DNA of 12,571 nucleotides. Origin: Candidatus Nitrosopolaris nunavutensis (GTDB lineage: Archaea > Thermoproteota > Nitrososphaeria > Nitrososphaerales > Nitrososphaeraceae). The notes under the pieces were generated by a model, which was not told the DNA's origin, searched no databases, and saw only the letters and a program-made list of their open reading frames with translations. Where the stretch lies: positions 1-12,571 of the forward strand of contig DAOM01000293.1 in the NCBI GenBank assembly GCA_002501855.1, written 5' to 3'. Within the stretch, counting starts at the first letter, position 1. Every line of letters starts with the position of its first letter. Shown piece by piece: positions 6,827 through 12,571 of the stretch. The translations under genes and the position numbers were made by a program.

Positions 6827-9193
6827 TTGTCTACCCGCTACAACGATGACACGCCGTCACAAGAACACTTAGTCCGTTCATTGGGTTTTGTGGACGTCAT
6901 GATGATCGGTATAGCGGGGCTAGTTGGAGGAGCTATATTTGTCCTCACTGGTCCAGCAATTGGTCTCGCAGGGGGTTCTGTTATTGTTGCCTTTATAATT
7001 AATGCAATAATCACTCTTTTTACGGCCATGGGATATGCAGAGCTCGGCTCCGCTATACCAGAAGCTGGCGGCGGTTACCTGTGGGTTAGGGAAGGATTAC
7101 CAAGGCCAAATGCTTTCATAAGTGGCTGGATGGCGTGGTTTGCACATATCGTTGCTGGAAGCTTGTACGCTGTAGGATTTGGGTCATTTCTTTTTAGTCT
7201 ATTGAAAATGGTAAATATTCTTGGAGACCATCCCCTGTTAGGAATTATTCCTTTTGATAAGTTAATAGCAGTAGCCTCGATTGCTGCTTTTACATATATC
7301 AATGTTAAAGGAGTTTCAGAGACAGGCAAAGCTGGAACAATAGTCACAATAGTTCAGCTCGGAGCCATCGCCGCTTTGATAGGTGCAGGTTTTTGGACGA
7401 TTCATACTCATCCAAACTGGAAAGCAAATTTTGCTGATTTTCTGCCAAATGGCATAGGCGGGATTGTTGCTGCTATGGGTTTGACATTCATCGCGTTTGA
7501 GGGCTACGAGATAATAGTACAAACAGGAGAAGAGGTAAAGAATCCAAAAAAAAACATTCCAAGGGCCATTTTTACCTCTCTAGCAATCGTAGTTGTTCTG
7601 TACTGTCTTGTTGCCTTTGTTTCCATAGGCGCGATATTTCCTCCAGGTGTTCCAGCATGGAAATACATAGGTCATTACGGTGATCTGGGTATCACGAAAG
7701 CTGCTGCACTCTTTCTTCCATATGGGGCGTTTATAGTGCTGGGGGGAGGTATTGTCTCCAGCTTAGCAGCATTAAATGCCACTACATTTTCTTCTTCTAG
7801 AGTTTCGTTTGCTATGGGCAGACACTACAATCTGCCACACCGGCTAAGCACTATACATCCCAAACATAAAACACCCCATGTTGCCATCGGAATATCGGGT
7901 GTAATAATGGCAGTTATGGCTTATGCACTTCCTCTTGATCAGATAGCAGTTGCCGCTGGAGTCATTTTCTTGCTGCTGTTTACTCAGGTAAATATCGCCG
8001 TTATCAATATAAGAAGAATGTATGGCGATAAACTAAACTATGGATTTAAGATTCCTTTTTTTCCAATAATTCCAATTATAGGTGTCTTCCTTAAACTCGG
8101 TCTTGCGTTATATTTGCTAGTCACACAGCCTTTAAGTTGGGTTATCTCAGCTCTCTGGATATTAGTCGGATTTGCACTTTATCGTATGTACACTTTCAAA
8201 AAAGAAATTGAGCATTATGCTCCTATTGTAACAAGCGAAGGGCATTTAACCAGAAATGAATACAGAATCTTGATTCCATATACTCCAGAAAATCCTGACA
8301 GGTTGATAAAGTATGCAATAAGGGTTGCCAAAGAAAATGACGGTGAAGTCAATGTATTAAGAGTAATTACAGTGCCAAATCAAACACCACTATCTGCAGG
8401 AACTGCGTTCGCAGATGCTGCCAGAAAATCATTTGAACCGTTGGAAAAAATGCTAGAACAAGAGAAGATTTTGAATCACTATCTGGTTAGGATTTCTCAT
8501 GATACAAGCGAGGCAGTATTGGCAACGATTGAAGAACAAAAAATTGATTTGCTAATTACTGACTTTGAAACATACAGAAATAATAAGAAACTTCAAACGC
8601 TAAGCACCTGTAACGTGCTTGCTATTAGAACAACCGGAGATGACCTTACTTTATTTGAATCCTCAGTTGAAGGTAGTGAGGATTTGACACCTGTTGCACA
8701 AACGGCTGAACGGCGTCTGAAAAAGAATATGGTTGTTTTATATGATGGCGGATATCATTCAGACCTCGTACTAAAAGCAACGAGCTGGCTAGAACACTCC
8801 GGAAAGTTCAATGTGAGTGTATTAGCGGTAAATAAAAGACGTGAAGACCAATCTGTAGAGGACGCTAAGGAATTCGAGGATCATGTTGCTCAAGATAACA
8901 AGCGTAAAGAGTACCTCGAACAAGTCGGAGTTGAATTTAATGAAATTTATTTGTCAGAGGAAACAGGAAAGAATAGTGAAAAATTTGCCGATTTGATTCT
9001 ATCTGCTGTTAACGCATCTCAACCTGATTTAGTAGTGACAGGCGCAACTATTGGAAAATTTAGCTTCTTCAATAACAGCCACTTGTTGTCTCTACTAGAT
9101 CAGTTAAACTGTCCTGTCGTAATTGCAAGGGAATTCACTATTCCCGGTGTCCATCGTGCAAAGACTTGGTTTCTGAAAGTCCTCAGGTGGTGA
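6827..9193 (+). CDS. APC-superfamily amino-acid permease with two C-terminal universal stress protein domains
   Basis: A 788-residue fusion. Residues 1 to about 457 form an APC-type permease with about twelve hydrophobic helices. The first has the unwound substrate-binding loop GLVGGAIFVLTG, and the family motifs GYAELGSAIPEAGGGY (about 69-84) and FIAFEGYEIIVQTGEEVKNPKKNIP (about 222-246) are clear. Two cytoplasmic USP-like domains follow, about 477-610 (EYRILIPYTPENPDRLIKYA) and 634-775 (NMVVLYDGGYHSDLVLKA). The second keeps VVTGATIG but lacks the full glycine/serine ATP loop; the first has lost it, so ATP binding is doubtful. Such permease-USP fusions are known in archaea, where the soluble part is thought to regulate uptake. 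The start is TTG because a TAG stop lies four codons upstream and the next ATG, at residue 25, would cut into the conserved LGFVDVMMIGIAG. The substrate is probably an amino acid or polyamine. Confidence 0.9.
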   Translation: MSTRYNDDTPSQEHLVRSLGFVDVMMIGIAGLVGGAIFVLTGPAIGLAGGSVIVAFIINAIITLFTAMGYAELGSAIPEAGGGYLWVREGLPRPNAFISGWMAWFAHIVAGSLYAVGFGSFLFSLLKMVNILGDHPLLGIIPFDKLIAVASIAAFTYINVKGVSETGKAGTIVTIVQLGAIAALIGAGFWTIHTHPNWKANFADFLPNGIGGIVAAMGLTFIAFEGYEIIVQTGEEVKNPKKNIPRAIFTSLAIVVVLYCLVAFVSIGAIFPPGVPAWKYIGHYGDLGITKAAALFLPYGAFIVLGGGIVSSLAALNATTFSSSRVSFAMGRHYNLPHRLSTIHPKHKTPHVAIGISGVIMAVMAYALPLDQIAVAAGVIFLLLFTQVNIAVINIRRMYGDKLNYGFKIPFFPIIPIIGVFLKLGLALYLLVTQPLSWVISALWILVGFALYRMYTFKKEIEHYAPIVTSEGHLTRNEYRILIPYTPENPDRLIKYAIRVAKENDGEVNVLRVITVPNQTPLSAGTAFADAARKSFEPLEKMLEQEKILNHYLVRISHDTSEAVLATIEEQKIDLLITDFETYRNNKKLQTLSTCNVLAIRTTGDDLTLFESSVEGSEDLTPVAQTAERRLKKNMVVLYDGGYHSDLVLKATSWLEHSGKFNVSVLAVNKRREDQSVEDAKEFEDHVAQDNKRKEYLEQVGVEFNEIYLSEETGKNSEKFADLILSAVNASQPDLVVTGATIGKFSFFNNSHLLSLLDQLNCPVVIAREFTIPGVHRAKTWFLKVLRW

Positions 9194-9252
9194 TGTTCTT
9201 ATTGTCCTAGAGTTGATATTTCTATATGCAAAATGCCTTCCATAGTTGTTAT

Positions 9253-9287
9253 TTGCATGCAAGGTACGGCGTACCCTCCCGGGAGGG
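9253..9287. terminator. Cluster of perfect palindromes downstream of the permease, possible terminator
   Basis: Three symmetric elements follow each other: TTGCATGCAA (9253-9262), the hairpin GGTAC-GGC-GTACC (9262-9274), and the 14-base palindrome CCCTCCCGGGAGGG (9274-9287). A T-rich run (9307-9313) follows. They could terminate the upstream gene or act as protein-binding sites. The CCTCC/GGAGG core recurs in the larger palindrome at 10013-10043. Confidence 0.4.
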
Positions 9288-9306
9288 CGGCAGCGTTAAT
9301 TTTGTA

Positions 9307-9375
9307 TTTTTTTATGAAAAGTTTTAAAAATTAATGCTGCATATGAGCGTGCAAATAAGGCCTATTCAGGTTTAA
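9307..9375 (+). repeat. Promoter-like element copy 1 with a 10-codon micro-ORF
   Basis: The layout is T7-A (9307-9314), TTAAAAA (9324-9330), 12 bases, then ATGAGCGTGC (9343-9352). The ATG opens MSVQIRPIQV and stops at 9373-9375. The same architecture with identical spacing recurs at 10155-10216. The T-rich motif 29-36 bases before the ATG fits a TATA box for a leaderless micro-ORF. If TTAAAAA is the box instead, transcription would start inside the micro-ORF and the product would be a noncoding RNA. Confidence 0.4.
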
Positions 9376-9412
9376 TTTAATTTTATCAAAAATTACGGTT
9401 TAACCTCCCCGG

Positions 9413-9781
9413 ATGACATGGGTAGGAATAAAAGAAGACGATATTAAACCTGATATGTATTCTGGAATTATCAGAACTATCCTTTAGTGAGTAGTAACGT
9501 TGGCATAGATTTTACGGAATTAGGGCCGCCCCCAGGGCAGCAACCCAGGTGGGTACTACACACCTCTCCTCAAAGGGGTAGGGTTGTCTTAGGTGAAAAA
9601 CAAGAAATCCTGATAACGGTAGGATTTGTGGGTCAAACTGAAGGAAAAGGAATTCATTCAAGTCTATGTTAATAGGATGTACAACCAATTCGTAGTAGAT
9701 CCCAATACAGAAGAACAGAAGAAAATGTTGGATTATCCTTCTAGCGAACTTGTGACCAAACTTGTAACTTTTTCAATTTAA
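9413..9781 (+). pseudogene. Unrecognised gene split by frame changes
   Basis: Three coding-like stretches lie end to end in changing frames. First is 9413-9484 (MTWVGIKEDDIKPDMYSGII...). Second is 9487-9672 (GTG start, VGIDFTELGPPPGQQP... then RVVLGEKQEILITVGFVG, beta-rich). Third is 9623-9781 (KEFIQVYVNRMYNQFVVDPN..., with good amphipathic character). The second and third overlap and could join by a one-base shift near 9640-9650, around the purine run AAGGAAAAGG. I do not recognise the family; the beta-strand pattern suggests a beta-sandwich fragment. A sequencing error at the purine run would restore the longer part, but the 9484 break would remain. G+C content rises locally around 9525-9560. 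Confidence 0.35.
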
Positions 9782-9849
9782 TTGGTTCCTGCTCGCAGGT
9801 ACTTTTCTTTTCAGAAATCATCATTTAATGTAAGTATAGATATCCGAAA

Positions 9850-10107
9850 TTGTCAGGTAGCATCAAAAACCAAGTGAAAATTCCCCCATATTCTTTCAAT
9901 AGCTCAATTTCCGCTCAATCGACTGTTAGATTTGGCAGCATTTTTATAAATGCCCACTCGTCAGGGGAGAAACCAACAATCTTTGTCAATCTGTATGCCT
10001 ATACAGACAATATCATGGTCTTCCTCCGGGAGGAAGACCATGAAACCACATCATCCCTCTCAAATTCCTTGGTTAGAAATACTATCGAGTCCGACACACT
10101 GACTTAA
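9850..10107 (+). CDS. Hypothetical protein, 85 codons, doubtful
   Basis: An open frame from TTG with a beta-strand-like middle (STVRFGSIFINAHSSGEKPTIFVNLYAYTDN) and no family I recognise. The frame is open only slightly further upstream (from 9828), and no TATA-like box or ribosome binding site is convincing. Its 3' third is built over two strong hairpins at 9991-10043, so part of the translation (FLREEDHETT) is dictated by the palindrome. It may be another piece of the decayed gene just upstream rather than an independent protein. Confidence 0.25.
   Translation: MSGSIKNQVKIPPYSFNSSISAQSTVRFGSIFINAHSSGEKPTIFVNLYAYTDNIMVFLREEDHETTSSLSNSLVRNTIESDTLT
9991..10043. repeat. Tandem hairpins: CTGTAT/ATACAG and a 31-base near-perfect palindrome
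   Basis: The first hairpin has 6-base arms CTGTAT and ATACAG around GCCT (9991-10006). The second has 15-base arms, TCATGGTCTTCCTCC (10013-10027) and its exact complement (10029-10043), around a single G. The single-base centre means an extruded or RNA hairpin would lose a pair or two at the tip. This is by far the strongest inverted repeat in the window. Confidence 0.85.
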
Positions 10108-10154
10108 AGTCTCTAGGCGAAGGTGACAATATTATAGGGGATTATTTTTTCATT

Positions 10155-10216
10155 ATTTTTACACAAAATCTTAAAAACAAAGGTTACGAATGAGCGTGCG
10201 AATTGCGCCTTTTTAA
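10155..10216 (+). repeat. Promoter-like element copy 2 with an 8-codon micro-ORF
   Basis: TTAAAAA (10171-10177), 12 bases, then ATGAGCGTGC (10190-10199), with a T-rich run at the same distance upstream as in copy 1. The ATG opens MSVRIAPF and stops at 10214-10216. Compared with copy 1 the peptide shares M, S, V, I and P in register, and the isoleucine codon differs synonymously. Confidence 0.4.
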
Positions 10217-10471
10217 AATTCATCATGAATGTCTGTATAATTACCCAAAATCGGCAGGGTAGGCCCAAAATTTTGGCAACTGAACCAAACCTTCGACACT
10301 ATTATACTGGAAATAATTGGCACATACAACGGATATACGCTACACTTTAGCTCCGATTACTACTACCTGAAATCTCTAATTTAGCAGCCCTGTATTGAAA
10401 GGCAGGCTGCTATTCTAATAATGGATGTAATAAAAGAGGCAAGCTAGAAAATCTGTATGAAATCAGAATAA
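10217..10471. other. Stretch without a supported gene
   Basis: No open frame of note. It holds a short inverted repeat ATTCAT-C-ATGAAT near 10218-10230 and the hairpin at 10383-10411 described separately. Confidence 0.4.
10383..10411. terminator. Hairpin AGCAGCC(C)TG / CAGGCTGCT
   Basis: Nine pairs with one bulged C around a ten-base loop, followed by an A+T-rich tract. It could end a transcript from the ATGAGCGTGC element about 190 bases upstream, but there is no strong T run. Confidence 0.35.
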
Positions 10472-10693
10472 ATGAAGAGGCTCAATGCGCGCGATATGTT
10501 TCGCAGTGATCTCTTCCTTGAATTGCAGGAACCCAGATCCAGAAACCTGATATGCTACGTTCAGAATATACTGCGACAAGATTATCACCTCCAAAGTTGA
10601 AAGTGGATCGGCAACAACCACTTCGTGCAGACCATCGAGACATGGTGGAGCTACAATCTACGGAGAACTATCCCGATGCATATTCCTTATTGA
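10472..10693 (+). pseudogene. Interrupted small reading frame with an in-frame TGA
   Basis: From ATG 10472 the frame gives 42 codons (MKRLNARDMFRSDLFLELQE...), a TGA at 10598-10600, then 30 more codons in the same frame (KWIGNNHFVQTIETWWSYNL...) to a TGA at 10691. Composition on both sides of the stop is protein-like. Upstream in the same frame are further stops (TAG, TAA), so decay is more likely than recoding. I do not recognise the family. Its last 26 bases overlap the 3' end of the opposite-strand small gene. Confidence 0.3.
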
Positions 10694-10880
10694 ACGTCTC
10701 TGCAAGCCTACTAATGACCTCTTTTGCTTCAGCAACCTTCTTCAACGCGACAAAGTATTCATCTTTCACGTTTTGGTTAGCGCCGATATGTCCTTTGTAG
10801 TCGTCTAATTTTCTTTCAAGTTTGTTTATGCCATCTATTAGATCTTGCTGCCAACTGACCGGGCTTTCATTATTCGACAT
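10668..10880 (-). CDS. Small helical (coiled-coil-like) protein
   Basis: 70 residues from an ATG, almost entirely charged helix: residues 9-30 (SWQQDLIDGINKLERKLDDY region) and 40-66 (DEYFVALKKVAEAKEVISRLAE) show heptad-like spacing of Leu, Ile and Val with many Lys and Glu. No signal peptide, cysteines or membrane segment. This composition is typical of small thaumarchaeal helical proteins of unknown role; I do not recognise a named family. A TATA-like ACATATGA lies about 25-32 bases upstream of the start. It lies downstream of a small membrane-protein frame on the same strand, separated by two hairpins. Confidence 0.55.
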   Translation of the reverse strand: MSNNESPVSWQQDLIDGINKLERKLDDYKGHIGANQNVKDEYFVALKKVAEAKEVISRLAETFNKEYASG

Positions 10881-10917
10881 ATCTCTATTAATTTCAGTTC
10901 GGTCATATGTCCGTTTG

Positions 10918-10973
10918 TCTCACCGAGATATTACTATACCGCGGTGAGAAATTAGACATAAACCCCATGTCTA
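10918..10973. terminator. Two hairpins between the small minus-strand genes
   Basis: TCTCACCG (10918-10925) pairs with CGGTGAGA (10942-10949), and TAGACAT (10953-10959) pairs with ATGTCTA (10967-10973). The second overlaps the stop of the 10971-11177 frame. They could separate transcription of the two small genes or form a regulatory site before the 10880 start. Confidence 0.4.
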
Positions 10974-11177
10974 TCGGGTTGGGCAATTCCGCCCAGGCTT
11001 TCGTCTAGAACGATGTTCCGGAGTTATCGTTAGATCTCTCAAGAGCATTTTTTTGTCCCTGCTGTGGGATGCAACTAAGAGGTTCAACCCTACCAGTAGG
11101 AAAACTGAGAAAAAATCAACAATTAAAGCTGCTAGTACAAAGTTTAACAAAGGAATGTTGAAAAGCTGCACCTCCAA
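10971..11177 (-). CDS. Small single-pass membrane protein, start uncertain
   Basis: A 68-residue frame with one long hydrophobic helix at about residues 9-34 (NFVLAALIVDFFSVFLLVGLNLLVA region) followed by a strongly basic tail (SRDKKMLLRDL, RSRRKPGRN), so the C-terminus should be cytoplasmic by the positive-inside rule. The listed start is TTG, and no ATG precedes the helix. The start overlaps a perfect Shine-Dalgarno-like GGAGGTG, so the true start could be that GTG or a later non-ATG codon. No family recognised. Confidence 0.4.
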   Translation of the reverse strand: MEVQLFNIPLLNFVLAALIVDFFSVFLLVGLNLLVASHSRDKKMLLRDLTITPEHRSRRKPGRNCPTR

Positions 11178-11189
11178 ATAATTTTAATT

Positions 11190-11375
11190 GTGATCGTCTT
11201 AGATCTTCCAGTTGGGATCGACGCGACGCCTTACACTCGTGCTTCCAAGATTAGATTGAAAGAATCCAGACATTCAAGGATCATTTGGCACGAATATGGA
11301 AGTAATACACCTGTTGGCTCTTCTACTCCTGGTGTCCTTGGATCAAAGCAAGTCAATACCTTAATTCTATTATGA
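11190..11375 (+). CDS. Hypothetical 61-codon frame, doubtful
   Basis: Opens with GTG and contains RASKIRLKESRHSRIIWHEYGSNTP. No recognised motif, no convincing promoter, and it starts 13 bases from the divergent minus-strand frame. The middle looks protein-like but it may be a remnant. Confidence 0.22.
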   Translation: MIVLDLPVGIDATPYTRASKIRLKESRHSRIIWHEYGSNTPVGSSTPGVLGSKQVNTLILL

Positions 11376-11393
11376 CACTATCATGATGAAGTT

Positions 11394-11750
11394 CTAAACT
11401 GTGCCCAAAGCATCTATTGGAAATCTAAGAGTAGACTTGATTAATCTAACGATAGGAATGTAAATGGAATGAGGATTGGTACCAACACCATTTAGGAAGT
11501 TAAACTCACCGGTCATCTTATCCAGTTCCACAAATTTCTTGTTTGGTTTTTCGTTAAGGATATGATAATGGGCAACAATACCACCGACTATACCAGAATG
11601 AATGAAAAGTATTTCTTTATCACGATAAGTTATGTAATAAAGTAGTGGTGTAATAGTCATAAAGGATTGTGATGTATAAAGCATAACATTTAGCATATCC
11701 TTCAAATTCTCGTATTCTAAATAGGTAGTAAACCATTCACTTTGCGACAT
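11394..11750 (-). CDS. Hypothetical protein of 118 residues
   Basis: Starts with ATG and has a well-placed TATA-like box 22-31 bases upstream, so the gene is credible and probably leaderless. The protein mixes helix (LEYENLKDMLNVMLYTSQSFM) and beta-like stretches (PLLYYITYRDKEILFIHSG), with HYHILNEKPNKKFVELDKMTGEF in the middle. The hydrophobic segments are too short and interrupted for membrane helices, so a soluble cytosolic protein is likely. I do not recognise the family and assign no function. It is divergent from a 19-codon frame that shares the same TATA-like box. Confidence 0.6.
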   Translation of the reverse strand: MSQSEWFTTYLEYENLKDMLNVMLYTSQSFMTITPLLYYITYRDKEILFIHSGIVGGIVAHYHILNEKPNKKFVELDKMTGEFNFLNGVGTNPHSIYIPIVRLIKSTLRFPIDALGTV

Positions 11751-11771
11751 AAGTTGAAACGTTTTTTATTG

Positions 11772-11780
11772 TTTATTATA
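11772..11780. promoter_or_regulatory. Shared TATA-like box between divergent starts
   Basis: TTTATTATA on the plus strand (TATAATAAA on the minus strand) lies 22-30 bases upstream of the minus-strand ATG at 11750 and 24-32 bases upstream of a plus-strand ATG at 11804. Either orientation gives leaderless spacing. Confidence 0.45.
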
Positions 11781-11803
11781 CCTTTATGCTATCAGTCGGA
11801 GTA

Positions 11804-11863
11804 ATGAACAGGTACAGGACTTGGACGTTCAAAGATCTAGCAAAAATAGGAGGAGTCAATTAG
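11804..11863 (+). CDS. Possible 19-residue leaderless micro-ORF
   Basis: ATG at 11804 opens MNRYRTWTFKDLAKIGGVN and then a TAG stop. The only support is a correctly spaced TATA-like box; it may equally be the start of a decayed gene or chance. Confidence 0.2.
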   Translation: MNRYRTWTFKDLAKIGGVN

Positions 11864-12022
11864 TATTTCCATACGCAGGTTTAACTAAAGGAGTGGTGTG
11901 CCTACAGGTTTACACAGAGCTCGGAAAGAAAAAATGAATCATTGCATCATCCGTATATTGCTTTATCAAAAAAACCTTCTATGACATACGCTCCGTTACG
12001 TTGAACTACCGACAATAGAATA

Positions 12023-12247
12023 TTGGTTAAACAATGTTGGCTAGACGCAAGTATCACGCGTTCACAGTTACTTAAAGTAGAGTTTGTGTGTAAGAAGGAT
12101 TGGGCCTTCGCTGCATCTATCCCTCTAGACTGTGAAATTGAAATGCTAATAGCTCTTTCTGACGCAGAATCTTTTGATGAAAACTATTGGGATTGTATCC
12201 GTAATTGCTTCAGTGATAATAGTGATGATAATAACCAGTATTGGTAG
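12023..12247 (+). CDS. Hypothetical acidic protein, 74 codons, doubtful
   Basis: Opens with TTG soon after an in-frame TGA. The C-terminal half is acidic and Cys/Trp-containing (CEIEMLIALSDAESFDENYWDCIRNCF, then a DNSDDN tail). No family recognised, no clear promoter. It ends overlapping the N-terminal frame of the broken hydrolase by seven bases. It could be a real small gene or the 3' part of a decayed one. Confidence 0.3.
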   Translation: MVKQCWLDASITRSQLLKVEFVCKKDWAFAASIPLDCEIEMLIALSDAESFDENYWDCIRNCFSDNSDDNNQYW

Positions 12248-12571
12248 GACCATTCCTTTCTATCGTGGTGATAGCCTACTACCAACGATCTAATACCAAT
12301 AGTAGTGCTGCATTAGGTTATACTGCACCAAAAAAACTACTTTCTGTACTCTTGATACATGGTTATCAGACGCAGCGGTATGGAATAAATGGCAGGATTT
12401 GCTTAAAAAAGATGGTATTCCTGCATTTCCTATAACTTTTCAACAATCAGATGACAAATGTGGATCCGCTGCAGACCATGCAAACGAATTATCAAAGAAA
12501 ATTGGAGAGATTAAGAGCGAAACAGGACAGAACCGAGTGAATATAGTTGGTCATAGTAAAGGGTCATAGTA
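12241..12571 (+). pseudogene. Alpha/beta hydrolase (lipase-like), frameshifted and cut by the window edge
   Basis: The first frame (TTG at 12241) has a short hydrophobic N-terminus (GPFLSIVVIAYY), possibly a signal anchor, and then KLLSVLLIHGY, the oxyanion HG motif of alpha/beta hydrolases. The homologous sequence then continues in another frame from about 12366: SDAAVWNKWQDLLKKDGIPAFPITF..., and on to VNIVGHSKGS with the nucleophile elbow GHSKG. A one-base deletion near 12364-12370 explains the switch. Directly after the elbow a TAG appears within a 13-base tandem duplication (GGTCATAGTA at 12549-12558 and 12562-12571). With two lesions the gene is probably inactive, unless these are sequencing or assembly errors, which is credible so close to the edge. 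Confidence 0.65.

Noticed and set aside
10552..10800. Plus-strand 82-codon frame
   Set aside because: Mostly antisense to the helical small protein at 10668-10880, with poor composition.
11763..11936. Second plus-strand frame beyond the micro-ORF, ending in YTELGKKK
   Set aside because: No good start codon, no motif, and it begins inside the promoter region.
9194..12571. Insertion sequence or CRISPR array in the gene-poor right part
   Set aside because: No transposase motif, no matched terminal inverted repeats with target duplications, and no regularly spaced repeat-spacer pattern could be found.

Overview
The window looks archaeal, most likely from an ammonia-oxidising thaumarchaeote of the Nitrososphaerales (inference). 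Three things point this way. It has tiaS, an archaea-only tRNA-modification gene. It has an initiator tRNA-Met interrupted by two bulge-helix-bulge (BHB) introns outside the anticodon loop. It also has AT-rich TATA-like boxes about 22-36 bases upstream of several starts, often without a Shine-Dalgarno sequence, as expected for leaderless archaeal transcripts. The moderate A+T content and long gene-poor stretches recall Nitrosocosmicus-like genomes, but the genus cannot be fixed from sequence alone.

Region by region. Positions 1-2832 carry three minus-strand genes: hisI (histidine biosynthesis), a zinc-ribbon threonine synthase-like PLP enzyme, and, 40 bases downstream of that, a MoaD/SAMP-type ubiquitin-like domain fused in one chain to a MoeB/ThiF-type E1 enzyme, running off the left edge. 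Positions 2833-3633 hold no gene I can support. Positions 3634-5109 carry tiaS on the plus strand, convergent with the intron-bearing initiator tRNA-Met on the minus strand; only 8 bases separate the tiaS stop from the tRNA 3' end. Positions 5367-9193 carry two plus-strand membrane transporter genes: an NCS1 nucleobase/pyrimidine permease and an APC amino-acid permease with a C-terminal pair of universal-stress-protein (USP) domains.

From 9194 to the right edge coding density collapses. This part holds short, split or decayed reading frames, a pair of small proteins on the minus strand, a better-supported 118-residue hypothetical protein, and a broken alpha/beta hydrolase at the edge. It also holds strong hairpins and a duplicated promoter-like element, TTAAAAA-N12-ATGAGCGTGC, each copy heading a micro-ORF of 8-10 codons. 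This right part resembles an accessory or eroding region.

The most notable observations are: (1) the initiator tRNA with two noncanonical introns, both fitting strict 3-4-3 BHB geometry and giving a perfect 75-nt cloverleaf when removed; (2) the ubiquitin-like/E1 fusion beside a PLP fold-type II enzyme, which recalls sulfur-carrier-dependent amino-acid synthesis; (3) the duplicated ATGAGCGTGC element and nearby tandem hairpins of unknown function. No complete new defence or mobile system could be demonstrated.
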